From Tepidicella xavieri (GTDB lineage Bacteria > Pseudomonadota > Gammaproteobacteria > Burkholderiales > Burkholderiaceae_C): 64,000 nt of DNA. The position numbers and the translations under genes were made by a program. Under the pieces are notes generated by a model. That model was not told the DNA's origin. It made no database searches and saw nothing but the letters and a program-made list of their open reading frames with translations. The number at the start of each line of letters is the position of its first letter. Position 1 is the first letter of the stretch. Below are positions 10,094-24,677 of the stretch, in pieces. The stretch spans positions 120,744 through 184,743 of the forward strand of contig NZ_SNYL01000006.1 in NCBI RefSeq assembly GCF_004363315.1, given 5' to 3'.

Positions 10094-10560
10094 TCAAGAC
10101 AAAGCGGCGATGACTTCAGGCGGGGCCTGCACCAGTTCGATCAGCACTCCCTCGCCTGCAATCGGAAACTCCTCACTGGCCTTGGGATGGAGAAAGCAGA
10201 TATCGTAACCCGCCGCCCCTGGGCGGATGCCGCCGGGGGCAAAGCGCACGCCCTGCGTCGTGAGCCATTCGACCGCCTTGGGCAAGTCGTCCACCCACAG
10301 GCCGATGTGGTTCAGCGGCGTGGCATGCACCGCGGGTTTTTTCTCCGGGTCCAGCGGCTGCATCAGGTCCACCTCCACCTTGTGCGGCCCGTGACCGATG
10401 GCGCAGATGTCCTCATCGACGTTTTCGCGCTCGCTGCGGAATGTGCCCGTGACTTGCAGCCCCAGCATGTCCACCCACAACTGGCGCAGCCGCATTTTGT
10501 CCGCCCCGCCGATGGCGATTTGCTGGACACCCAGGACTTTGAACGGTCGCACGCGGCTTG

Positions 10561-10564
<4 letters not shown>
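10094..10564 (-). CDS. mce: methylmalonyl-CoA epimerase-like VOC protein
   Basis: 156 residues, vicinal-oxygen-chelate (glyoxalase/epimerase) fold. A first beta-alpha module starts at VQQIAIGG and a second at [11 protein letters not shown]. Likely metal ligands are the HIG His and the acidic IELVQ near the C-terminus. It should interconvert (S)- and (R)-methylmalonyl-CoA between PCC and the mutase. The name rests mainly on the operon, since VOC proteins are diverse: its start overlaps the pccA stop in ATGA, and mcm, meaB and pccB lie upstream. Confidence 0.75.
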
Positions 10565-12616
<2,052 letters not shown>

Positions 12617-12624
<8 letters not shown>

Positions 12625-12745
12625 AAATCTTCTCCATCGGGGTGCAATCGCCTGCGCACGCTGCGCGTGCCATGCCATTTAGCTTCGCTGCTGCGCCGCT
12701 ATGCGGCTGGTCACCGCGGTTGGCAATCAGGATTTTCTTGAACAT
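12617..12745 (-). other. 42-codon upstream ORF repeating the PccA N-terminus in other codons
   Basis: ATG at 12745 follows a good ribosome site (AGGAG) and encodes MFKKILIANRGD, then an unrelated ~30-residue tail ending MEKIYV. Its TAA stop overlaps the pccA ATG by eight bases. The first eleven residues equal PccA, yet every codon except Met and Gly differs synonymously (TTC for TTT, AAG for AAA, CTG for TTG and so on). The tail region holds two inverted repeats, GCCGC-ATA-GCGGC and GCACGC-GCA-GCGTGC. It could be the original pccA start left behind by an insertion, or a leader ORF for translational coupling. Confidence 0.7.
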
Positions 12746-12766
12746 GTGGAACTCCTGGGACGCGGA

Positions 12767-14299
<1,533 letters not shown>

Positions 14300-14315
14300 G
14301 AAGGCTCTCCGGTGT

Positions 14316-15095
14316 TTAAGCGTGACGAAGTCGGTAACGGTGCAGGTGTAGGGCGGCGGCGCGAATGCTGATGCCATCGCGCCCCCAGAGCTTGCGGTTG
14401 TTGGAGAGGTGGCGCAGCCAGGCCAGCCGGCTCGTGGCCACGGCCAGCGCGCGTTGCACCTCGGGGCTTTCCTGGGGTAGCAAAGCGTCGAGTTGCTCGT
14501 CGATCCAACGATGCGGGACGTCGAGCAACCACAGCGAAGACTGAAAAAAAGCGAGCCAGTCCCGGGCCTGGGCGTCGGTGAGGCTCATCACCTCCAGCGG
14601 GTCGTCCTCGAAATCGATGGCCCCGACGCCCTGTGGCAGCACGATCAGATTGCGGGCGAAGCACTGGCTGAAATACGCCCCGGCCCGGTGGGCATCCAGC
14701 AAGTACTGCGCGCAGCGCCACCAGGCGCGTCGGGCCGCTTCGCCGCCCTGGCCCATCTGGCGGACCAGATTGTCGCTGCCCAGGTCCTCCATGACGAAGT
14801 AGTCTTCGGCCACGTGCAGCACCTGCGGCACCCGCACGCCAGCGGCGGCCAGATCGCGCAAGCGCCGCACCTCCACCGCCTGGGCCAAGTGCCCGCCATG
14901 AACCGGCACCGCCTTCAGGCAGGGCACCCCAGCCAAGGTGGCCAGCCCATTGAGCACGCGATGCGCCCACGGCCCACGCAGAGGGCGCTGCCCCTTGACC
15001 ACCACCGGCCCCTCGGGCAAATCGAAATGTTCGACCCGGTTGCGGCGCCAGCCTGCCGACGACTCGATGACCTCCAACGATCGCGCGCTCAGCAT
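14316..15095 (-). CDS. Kdo/LPS-kinase-like (BUD32-type) protein with degenerate catalytic loop
   Basis: 259 residues with a protein-kinase-like layout: VVVKGQ with Lys34, hinge VMEDLG (101-106), catalytic-loop region [14 protein letters not shown] (136-149), and DFG-like DFEDDP (161-166). In Kdo/WaaP-type sugar kinases the loop reads HRAGxYHxDLxxxN. Here the catalytic Asp position is Gln144 and the His is Phe142, while Asn149 and Asp161 remain. It may be a pseudokinase or have altered chemistry. The start ATG 15095 overlaps the meaB stop by seven bases, and pccB begins 16 bases after its own stop. Its role in a methylmalonyl-CoA operon is unknown. Confidence 0.65.
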   Translation of the reverse strand: MLSARSLEVIESSAGWRRNRVEHFDLPEGPVVVKGQRPLRGPWAHRVLNGLATLAGVPCLKAVPVHGGHLAQAVEVRRLRDLAAAGVRVPQVLHVAEDYFVMEDLGSDNLVRQMGQGGEAARRAWWRCAQYLLDAHRAGAYFSQCFARNLIVLPQGVGAIDFEDDPLEVMSLTDAQARDWLAFFQSSLWLLDVPHRWIDEQLDALLPQESPEVQRALAVATSRLAWLRHLSNNRKLWGRDGISIRAAALHLHRYRLRHA

Positions 15096-16110
15096 GCCTG
15101 CTCCTGAGCGCGGAGAAACACCGCCAGCAATTCCCGCGCAGCCGCCGAAGGCACTTGCCGCCCCTGCAACACGGCATCGGAAAGCGCGGGCAGCTTTTGG
15201 CGCACGGCCGCGTGCTGGCGGAAGGCCTCGCGCAGCCCGGCATCGATGCGCTCCCACATCCAGGCCCGCGCCTGCTGCTGGCGCTTGTGCTGCCAGCGCC
15301 CGCTGTCTTGTTGCAAGCGCGAGAAAGTCTGCACCTGGGCCCAGAAATCCGCCACGCCCTGCCCGCGCAAGGCGCTGATGCGGATCACTTGCGGGTGCCA
15401 GATGCGCTCGTCATGGTGCATGTGCTCCGGATGGCCATGCAGGCCCAGCAAGCGCAGGCTCGACGTGATCTGGGCCTGAGCGCGGGTCGCTGCATCGGGG
15501 TCCAGGTCGGCCTTGTTGATGACCACCAGATCGGCCAGTTCCATCACCCCTTTTTTGATGGCCTGCAAATCGTCCCCGGCATTGGGCAGTTGCAGCAGGC
15601 AAAACATGTCGGTCATGCCGTGAACGGCCGTCTCGCTCTGGCCCACGCCCACGGTCTCGACGATCACCACATCGTAGCCGGCGGCCTCGCACACCAGCAT
15701 GGCTTCGCGGGTTTTCTCGGCCACGCCGCCCAGGGTGCCGCTGCTGGGGCTGGGGCGAATGTAGGCGCGCTCGTGCACCGAGAGCCGCTCCATGCGCGTC
15801 TTGTCGCCCAGAATGGAGCCGCCCGAGACGCTGCTGGACGGGTCCACCGCCAGCACCGCCACCCGGTGGCCCTGCCCGATCAGGTACAGGCCCAGCGCCT
15901 CGATGAAGGTGCTTTTGCCCACGCCCGGCACGCCGCTGATGCCCAGCCGCAGCGCCCGGCCGGTGTGGGGCAACAGCGCCGTCAGCAGCTCGTCGGCCTG
16001 GGCCCGGTGATCGGCCCGGGTGGATTCGAGCAGCGTGATGGCCTTGGCCATGGCACGCCGCTGGGCCATGGCCTGCCCATCGACGATGCCTTGCGCGAGC
16101 GCCTGCGGAC

Positions 16111-16114
<4 letters not shown>
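15089..16114 (-). CDS. meaB: MeaB/ArgK G3E GTPase, methylmalonyl-CoA mutase chaperone
   Basis: 341 residues. The P-loop is GVPGVGKST (61-69), then [19 protein letters not shown], the ETVGVGQSE switch and NKAD for guanine. MeaB protects and reloads B12 in methylmalonyl-CoA mutase. The frame begins with TTG at 16114, overlapping the mcm TGA stop. Family alignment ([10 protein letters not shown] near the N-terminus) supports this start over later Met codons 16 or 22. The immediate overlap with mcm fits chaperone and client. Confidence 0.93.
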
Positions 16115-18258
<2,144 letters not shown>

Positions 18259-18295
18259 GGAAACACCTGTGAGGGAATGGTTGGCCGGGATTCTA

Positions 18296-18316
18296 CATCA
18301 TTCATAATTATTGATG
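18296..18316. promoter_or_regulatory. 21-bp AT-rich palindrome, candidate GntR operator
   Basis: CATCA at 18296-18300 pairs with TGATG at 18312-18316, and eight of ten arm positions are complementary around a central A. It lies in the divergent space between mcm (start 18258) and the GntR gene (start 18389), within the only AT-rich stretch there. A self-regulating GntR operator for the propionyl-CoA operon is the likely reading (inference). Confidence 0.5.
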
Positions 18317-18388
18317 CAAAATGCAGCAAATCCTGCTTTGGGTTAACATTGCGCCCCATCATCTCGCCAAAACCGACCGCCGTCCACC

Positions 18389-19027
18389 ATGCCCCTGACT
18401 CCGCGCGCCTTGTACGAAGAAGTGGCCGAATTGCTTCGGCAGCGCATCTTCAACCGCGAGCTGGCGCCGGGCAGTTGGATCGACGAGCTCAAAATCGCCG
18501 AAGAACTGGGGATCAGCCGCACCCCGCTGCGTGAAGCGCTGAAGGTGCTGGCCGCAGAAGGGCTGGTGACCATGAAGGTGCGCCGCGGCGCTTATGTGAC
18601 CGAAGTCTCGGAGCAAGACCTGCGCGAGGTGTACGAGCTGCTGTCGCTGCTGGAGTCTGACGCGGCCGCCGTGGTGTGCGAACGCGCCAGCGATGCCGAA
18701 TTGCGCGAATTGCAGGCCTTGCACCAGGAACTGGAGCAAGCCGCCGCTCCTGGCACCGGCTCGCGCGAGCGTTTCTTCGCCCTGAACGAAGCCTTCCATC
18801 TGCGCCTGCTGGACCTCGCCGGCAACCGGTGGCGCAAGCAGATGGTGACGGATCTGCGCAAGGTCATGAAGCTCAACCGCCACAGCTCGCTGTTCAAATC
18901 GGGCCGCATCGAGGAATCGCTGCGCGAGCACCGCGCCATTCTGGCCGCGCTGAGCGCGCGCCGCGCCCAAGAGGCCCGCGAAGCGGTGAAAACCCACTTC
19001 GCCAACGGGCTCGAAGCCGCGGCCTGA
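18389..19027 (+). CDS. GntR-family (FadR/FCD) transcriptional regulator
   Basis: 212 residues. An N-terminal winged helix contains IAEELGISRTPLREALKVL, the GntR recognition helix, followed by an all-helical FCD effector domain with metal-binding type Asp and His residues (NEAFHLRLL, EHRAILAAL). It is divergent from mcm, so it most likely controls the methylmalonyl-CoA run, with a propionate, methylmalonate or related acid as ligand (inference). The start ATG 18389 lacks an obvious ribosome site. Confidence 0.88.
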   Translation: MPLTPRALYEEVAELLRQRIFNRELAPGSWIDELKIAEELGISRTPLREALKVLAAEGLVTMKVRRGAYVTEVSEQDLREVYELLSLLESDAAAVVCERASDAELRELQALHQELEQAAAPGTGSRERFFALNEAFHLRLLDLAGNRWRKQMVTDLRKVMKLNRHSSLFKSGRIEESLREHRAILAALSARRAQEAREAVKTHFANGLEAAA

Positions 19028-19145
19028 TTGGGGCTAACCCTAGGGGGCTGGGCCGTTACCGGGCTCCTACAATGGGCCGCCGTAGGCCCATGATGACGAC
19101 CACCCCGCCCCAGAGGACCACGCCCTCGACCCCGACCGCCAAACC

Positions 19146-21614
19146 TTGCTGGAATACCAAGCCATCCTGGAAAACGCTTGGGTGGGTATCCTTTTCACGC
19201 GCAACCAGCGCGTGCTGCACTGCAACCCCCGTTGCTCCGAAATATTCGGCTGGCCGCATGGCGAGCTCGTGGGGCAACACGGCTCGGTGTTTTACCTGAG
19301 CCAGGAAGATTACGCCAACGTGGGCCGCGCAGCCTCTCCCGTTCTGGCCCGTGGGGAACCGTTTGACCAAGAACTGCCCATGCGCCGCAAAGACGGTAGC
19401 ACGGTGTTCTGCCACGTGCGGGCCAAGGCCATCAACCCCCACGACACCACGGCGGGCACCATCTGGATCGCCGAAGACATTGGCGAACGCCGACGGGCCG
19501 AAGCCGAGCTGCAAAGCCTGCTGCTGCGTCAGGAAGCGATTCTGGAAAACGCCTCCGTCGGCATCCTGTTCACGCGCAACGGGGTCATCGTGCACTGCAA
19601 CCCGCGCATGGAGCAGATTTACGGCTGGCCATCGGGCAGTCTGATCGGCCGCACCAGCGACGTGTTTTTCCGCGACGCGGCCGACCGACAGGCCTTTGCC
19701 GAACGGGTGGCGCCGCTGCTGAGCCGTGGCGAGCTGGTGGATATCGAGTGGCGCAACGTGCGCCGTGATGGCTCCCCCCTGTGGAGCCGGATACTGGCCA
19801 AGGCCATCACCCCTGCAGATGGCTCGCAAGGCGCCATCTGGATCAGCGAAGACATCACCGAACGCAAAGCCGTCGAGGAGCGCCTGGCGCTGTCGCAGCG
19901 TTTGCTGGAGCAGCGGGTGCAGGAGCGCACGGCCGAGCTGGAAAAAGCCCACCAGCAGCTCGACGCCATGATCCAGTGCGCGCCGCTGGCCATCTACACG
20001 CGGGACACGCGCAACATCGTCACGAGTTGGAACCCGGCAGCCGAACGGATGTTTGGCTGGTCGGCCGCCGAAATCGTGGGGCGACAGATCCCATCGGTGC
20101 CGCCAGACCAGCTCCAGAACCACGAACAACTGCTGCGCCGGGTCTTGGGCGGCGAGACCATCATGCGTACCGAAGTCGTCCGCCAACGCCGCGATGGCCG
20201 GCGCATCTACCTCGACATGACGCTGGCGCCGATGCGCGACCGTGCCGGCTGCATCACCGGCTATCTCACCATCGCGGCCGACATCAGCGAGCGCAAAGAG
20301 GCCGAGCAACGCATCGAATTCCTGGCCTATCACGACGTGCTCACCGGACTGCCCAACCGGCTGCTGCTGCGCGACCGCGTCGATCGGGCCCTGACCCATG
20401 CCGAACGCCATGGGCAGCGGCTGGCCTTGCTGTTCATGGATCTGGACAACTTCAAGCAGGTCAACGACACCCTGGGGCACGACACGGGCGACCAGTTGCT
20501 GCAAGCCGTCACCCAGCGCATCCAGCAATGCCTGCGCGAGACCGACACCCTCAGCCGCCAAGGCGGCGACGAGTTCGTCATCCTGCTGCGCGACCTGGCC
20601 GACGAGCAAGCCGCCGTGCCGGTGCTCGACAAGCTGCTGGCGCAGATGCAGCGCCCCTTCCTGCTCGACGGGCACGAGTTGACGACGTCCGTCTCCATCG
20701 GCGTGGCACTCTACCCCGAGGACGGACGCAGCTTCGATGTCCTCATGAAAAAGGCCGACATGGCCATGTACCAGGCCAAGGAAAATGGGCGGGCCACCTA
20801 CCATTTTTTCAACGAGACCATGAGCCATCGGGCCAGCGAGCACCTGGCCCTGCGCAATGGGTTGCGTCGCGCGCTCGACGCGGGCGAATTCGAGCTGCAT
20901 TACCAGCCCCAGGTGGAATTGGCCAGTGGCCGCGTCATCGGGGCGGAGGCCCTGCTGCGCTGGAACGCGCCGGGCGAAGGGCTCATCATGCCCGGGCGCT
21001 TCATCCCCGTGGCCGAGGAAAGCGGCCTCATCGTCCCCATCGGTGAATGGGTGCTGATGGAAGCCTGCCGTCAGGCTCGGGCCTGGCAACAGGCCGGCTT
21101 GGCCGAGGTGTGCGTCGCCGTCAACCTGTCGGCCGTGCAGTTTCGCCGCGGCAACGTGGAGCAGTCGGTCCTGCGGGCGCTGGAGGCCACCGGGCTGCCA
21201 CCCCATGCGCTGGAACTGGAGCTGACCGAATCCTTGATGATCCAGAACGTCGAGCAGGTACTGGCCACCGTGCGGCGGCTCAAGCTGCTGGGCGTCAAGC
21301 TGTCCATCGACGATTTCGGCACGGGCTACTCCAGCCTGTCATACCTCAAGCGGTTCGATGTGGACAAGCTCAAGATCGACCAGTCTTTCGTGCGCGACCT
21401 GGCCTCCGACCCCGACGATGCCGCCATCGTCCGTGCCATCGTGCAAATGGCACGCAGCCTCAATCTGAAAACGATCGCCGAAGGCGTGGAAACCGAGGAC
21501 ATGCGCCACATGCTGCGCGTCTTCCAGTGCGACGAGGCACAGGGCTACCTGTTCGCGCGCCCGCTGCCTGCCGACGAATTTGCCCGATTCCTCAGCGCCC
21601 AGCAGGCCCGTTGA
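19146..21614 (+). CDS. PAS-PAS-PAS-GGDEF-EAL c-di-GMP signalling protein
   Basis: About 822 residues. Three PAS modules (roughly 1-115, 120-245, 265-380; the first two are near-repeats opening AILENA.VGILFTRN), then GGDEF (~390-550) with intact GGDEF and an I-site RETD five residues before it. An EAL domain follows with EALLRW, DDFGTGYSS and AEGVET. Both cyclase and phosphodiesterase motifs look active. It is probably soluble, since no membrane segment is seen. The only in-frame start is TTG 19146, without a ribosome site. The frame is open back to 19086, while ATGs at 19090 and 19093 are out of frame. The 3' end overlaps dusA by 23 bases. Confidence 0.88.
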   Translation: MLEYQAILENAWVGILFTRNQRVLHCNPRCSEIFGWPHGELVGQHGSVFYLSQEDYANVGRAASPVLARGEPFDQELPMRRKDGSTVFCHVRAKAINPHDTTAGTIWIAEDIGERRRAEAELQSLLLRQEAILENASVGILFTRNGVIVHCNPRMEQIYGWPSGSLIGRTSDVFFRDAADRQAFAERVAPLLSRGELVDIEWRNVRRDGSPLWSRILAKAITPADGSQGAIWISEDITERKAVEERLALSQRLLEQRVQERTAELEKAHQQLDAMIQCAPLAIYTRDTRNIVTSWNPAAERMFGWSAAEIVGRQIPSVPPDQLQNHEQLLRRVLGGETIMRTEVVRQRRDGRRIYLDMTLAPMRDRAGCITGYLTIAADISERKEAEQRIEFLAYHDVLTGLPNRLLLRDRVDRALTHAERHGQRLALLFMDLDNFKQVNDTLGHDTGDQLLQAVTQRIQQCLRETDTLSRQGGDEFVILLRDLADEQAAVPVLDKLLAQMQRPFLLDGHELTTSVSIGVALYPEDGRSFDVLMKKADMAMYQAKENGRATYHFFNETMSHRASEHLALRNGLRRALDAGEFELHYQPQVELASGRVIGAEALLRWNAPGEGLIMPGRFIPVAEESGLIVPIGEWVLMEACRQARAWQQAGLAEVCVAVNLSAVQFRRGNVEQSVLRALEATGLPPHALELELTESLMIQNVEQVLATVRRLKLLGVKLSIDDFGTGYSSLSYLKRFDVDKLKIDQSFVRDLASDPDDAAIVRAIVQMARSLNLKTIAEGVETEDMRHMLRVFQCDEAQGYLFARPLPADEFARFLSAQQAR

Positions 21615-22623
21615 TGCCCTGCGCGACGCCCCCGCGGGCCAGGGCCGCGCGGGCCATGCGCATCACCTCACGGGGTGGCAGTGGCTTGAGGCGATGATCG
21701 CTCCAGACCTGTCGCCACAAGCGCCCGCCGCGCTGGCCGTGGTAGAGGCCCAGCATATGGCGGGCAATTGCATACCAGGGCGTGCCGTCCTCGCGGGCCT
21801 CCTGCTCCATGTACGCCACCATCGCCTCCTCCACCGCTTCGCGGGTCAGGGGCTGTGGCGGCTCGCCATAAAAGTCGGCATCCCAGGTCGTCATCGGCCA
21901 AGGATCGTAATAGGCCTGCCGGCCCAGCATCGCCCCGTCCACATGCCCCAAGTGCGTGACGATGGCCGCATGCGTCTGAATCCCGCCGTTGATGACGATG
22001 GTCAGATGGGGAAAGTCTTGCTTGAGGCGGTACACCAACTCGTAGCGCAGCGGGGGCACCTCGCGGTTTTCCTTGGGCGACAAGCCCTGGAGCCAGGCAT
22101 TGCGCGCATGCACGATGAACACGCTGCAACCCGCTTCGCTGACGCAGCCCACGAAGTCGCGCACGAAATCGTAGCTCTCCACCCGGTCGATGCCGATGCG
22201 GTGCTTGACGGTCACGGGGATGCGTACCGCATCCCGCATGGCTTTGACGCCATCGGCCACCAGGTTCGGCTCGGCCATCAGGCAGGCGCCGAAAGCGCCG
22301 CGTTGCACCCGCTCGCTGGGGCAGCCACAGTTGAGGTTGATCTCGTCATAGCCCCAGGCTTCCCCCAGCCGGGCCGCCACCGCCAGCTCGCGCGGCTCGC
22401 TTCCCCCCAGTTGCAGCGCCACGGGGTGCTCCTGCGCATCCATCCGCAGATGCCGACGCACCGACCCATGCATCAACGCGCCCGTGGTCACCATCTCGGT
22501 GTACAAACGGGCGCGTCGCGTCAGCAGACGGTGGAAGTAACGGCAATGCTTGTCCGTCCAATCCAACATCGGCGCCACCGACAGGCGCCAGCCGCTGGAC
22601 GGCTGGTTGTATTCTCCGATCAT
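21592..22623 (-). CDS. dusA: tRNA-dihydrouridine(20/20a) synthase
   Basis: 343 residues, an FMN-dependent TIM barrel that reduces U20/U20a in tRNA D loops. The start motif LSVAPMLDWTD identifies the Dus family. The catalytic Cys101 is in NLNCGCPS, and HARNAWLQGLSPKENR and GGI are DusA-specific features. It lies 40 bases after phaB on the same strand and may be its distal operon member. Its end is convergent with, and overlaps, the GGDEF-EAL gene. Confidence 0.95.
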   Translation of the reverse strand: MIGEYNQPSSGWRLSVAPMLDWTDKHCRYFHRLLTRRARLYTEMVTTGALMHGSVRRHLRMDAQEHPVALQLGGSEPRELAVAARLGEAWGYDEINLNCGCPSERVQRGAFGACLMAEPNLVADGVKAMRDAVRIPVTVKHRIGIDRVESYDFVRDFVGCVSEAGCSVFIVHARNAWLQGLSPKENREVPPLRYELVYRLKQDFPHLTIVINGGIQTHAAIVTHLGHVDGAMLGRQAYYDPWPMTTWDADFYGEPPQPLTREAVEEAMVAYMEQEAREDGTPWYAIARHMLGLYHGQRGGRLWRQVWSDHRLKPLPPREVMRMARAALARGGVAQGINGPAGR

Positions 22624-22663
22624 GGGGCGAGATTATCCCAGCCCCGATCGGCCCATGCGCGCA

Positions 22664-23401
22664 TCAGCCCATGTGCAAGCCGCCGTTGCAGGAGAAGTCC
22701 GCGCCGGTCGTGAAGCCGGCATCGTCGCTGGCCAGCCAGGCCACGATGGAGCCGATTTCTTCCGGCCGCCCCAGGCGCTTGACGGGGATGGTGGCGATGA
22801 TTTTCTCCAGAATGTCCGGGCGGATGGCGCGCACCATGTCGGTACCGATGTAGCCCGGACTGACGGTGTTGACCGTCACCCCTTTGGCCGCGAGTTCCTG
22901 CGCCAGCGCCATGGTGAAGCCGTGCATGCCCGCCTTGGCCGCCGAGTAGTTGGTTTGCCCGGCTTGGCCTTTTTCGCCATTGACGGAGGAAATCTGAATG
23001 ATGCGGCCCCACCCACGCTCCACCATGTCGGGCACGACCTGCTTGGTCACGTTGAACATGGAGGTGAGGTTGGTGTTGATCACGGCGTCCCAGTCCTCAC
23101 GGGTCATCTTGAGAAACATGCGGTCGCGCGTGATCCCGGCGTTGTTGACCAGCACGTCGATGGGGCCGTGCTCCTCCTTGGCTTTGGCGAATGCCGCCAC
23201 GGTGGAATCCCAGTCGGCCACGTTGCCTACGCTGGCGTAGAAGGTGTAGCCCAAAGCTTTCTGCTCGTCCAGCCACTTCTGATAGTCCCGCGTCGGGCCG
23301 CAGCCGGCGATGACCTTGAAGCCGGCATTGGCCAAGCGGTGGCAGATCGCGGTACCGATACCGCCCATGCCGCCGGTGACGTAAGCAACTTTCTGACTCA
23401 T
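22664..23401 (-). CDS. phaB: acetoacetyl-CoA reductase
   Basis: 245 residues, a short-chain dehydrogenase that reduces acetoacetyl-CoA to (R)-3-hydroxybutyryl-CoA with NADPH. The nucleotide motif is TGGMGGIG (9-16), NNAG is at 86-89, and the catalytic triad is Ser138/139, Tyr152 and Lys156 (YSAAK). ISSVNGEKGQAGQTNYS is the PhaB signature region. It is the third gene of phaCAB, 46 bases after phaA. Confidence 0.95.
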   Translation of the reverse strand: MSQKVAYVTGGMGGIGTAICHRLANAGFKVIAGCGPTRDYQKWLDEQKALGYTFYASVGNVADWDSTVAAFAKAKEEHGPIDVLVNNAGITRDRMFLKMTREDWDAVINTNLTSMFNVTKQVVPDMVERGWGRIIQISSVNGEKGQAGQTNYSAAKAGMHGFTMALAQELAAKGVTVNTVSPGYIGTDMVRAIRPDILEKIIATIPVKRLGRPEEIGSIVAWLASDDAGFTTGADFSCNGGLHMG

Positions 23402-23447
23402 GCTTCTCTCCTCTGGTGTGATGAGTGGGTGACAGACTGGGAAAAAC

Positions 23448-24626
23448 TCAACGCTCGACGGTCAGGGACACGCCCATGCCGCCGCCGATGCACAAAGCCG
23501 CCAAGCCTTTTTTGGCGTCGCGGCGCTGCATCTCGTGCAACAGCGTGACCAGGATGCGGCAACCCGAAGCGCCGATGGGGTGGCCAATGGCGATGGCGCC
23601 ACCATTGACATTGACCTTGGCCGGGTCCACCCCCAGCCCCAGGTTGACGGCGCAAGCCTGAGCGGCAAAGGCTTCGTTGAGCTCGAACAAGTCCACGTCG
23701 GCCACGCGCCAGCCGGCACGCGCCAGCGCCTTTTGGGAAGCCGGCACCGGCCCCATGCCCATGGTGGCCGGATCCAGCCCGCTGGTGGCAAAGCTGCGGA
23801 TGGTGGCCAGCGGCTTGAGGCCCAACTGTGCGGCCTTGCTCGCCTTCATCACCATCACGGCGGCCGCCCCGTCGTTGATGCCGCTGGCATTGCCCGCCGT
23901 GACGGTGCCGGCCTTGTCGAAGGCCGGGCGCAAGCCGGCCAGCGCCTCGGCATTGGTCTTGCGGTTGATGTACTCGTCGCTGTCAAAGACGATGGGGTCG
24001 CCCTTCTTCTGGGGAATCACCACGGGCACGATCTCGTCCTTGAACTTGCCCGCATCCTGGGCTGCGGCGGCCTTTTGTTGGCTGGCCAATGCGAGGGCGT
24101 CCTGCTGCTCGCGGCTGATGCCATGGGCCTTGGCCACGTTTTCGGCGGTGATGCCCATGTGGTACTGGTTGTACACGTCCCACAGGCCATCGACGATCAT
24201 CGAGTCCACCATCTTCCAGTCGCCCATGCGCTGGCCATCGCGGCTGCCAAGCAGCACATGGGGGCTGGCGCTCATGTTTTCCTGGCCGCCAGCGATGACG
24301 ATTTCGCTGTCGCCCCAAGCCACCGCCTGGGCGGCCAACATGACGGCCTTGAGGCCGGAACCGCACACGGCGTTGATGGTCAGCGCCGGGGTTTCTTTCG
24401 GAATACCGGCTTTCATCATGGCCTGCCGGGCGGGGTTCTGCCCCACACCGGCTGCCAGCACCTGGCCCATGATCACTTCACCGATCTGATCGGCCGGCAC
24501 GCCGGTGCGCTCCAGCAACCCCTGGATGACGACGGCGCCCAGCTCGGGCGCGGGGATCTTGGCCAGGCTGCCGCCAAACTTGCCGACGGCGGTGCGGGCT
24601 GCGCCCACGATGACGATGTCTTCCAT
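23448..24626 (-). CDS. phaA: acetyl-CoA acetyltransferase (beta-ketothiolase)
   Basis: 392 residues, a biosynthetic thiolase that condenses two acetyl-CoA, or acetyl- with propionyl-CoA. The acyl-accepting Cys88 is in NAVCGSG, H349 in GHPIGASG, and C379 in CIGGGMG. The start ATG 24626 ([12 protein letters not shown]) is chosen over a longer frame. It lies in the middle of phaCAB. Confidence 0.95.
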   Translation of the reverse strand: MEDIVIVGAARTAVGKFGGSLAKIPAPELGAVVIQGLLERTGVPADQIGEVIMGQVLAAGVGQNPARQAMMKAGIPKETPALTINAVCGSGLKAVMLAAQAVAWGDSEIVIAGGQENMSASPHVLLGSRDGQRMGDWKMVDSMIVDGLWDVYNQYHMGITAENVAKAHGISREQQDALALASQQKAAAAQDAGKFKDEIVPVVIPQKKGDPIVFDSDEYINRKTNAEALAGLRPAFDKAGTVTAGNASGINDGAAAVMVMKASKAAQLGLKPLATIRSFATSGLDPATMGMGPVPASQKALARAGWRVADVDLFELNEAFAAQACAVNLGLGVDPAKVNVNGGAIAIGHPIGASGCRILVTLLHEMQRRDAKKGLAALCIGGGMGVSLTVER

Positions 24627-24677
24627 GCTCACTCCTTGGTGTGTGTGTCGAAGGTGTCGTTGAAAGGTCCCGCCCAT

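Noticed and set aside
18359..18997. minus-strand frame of 212 residues opposite the GntR gene
   Set aside because: The GntR reading frame has clear HTH and FCD motifs. The opposite frame has none.
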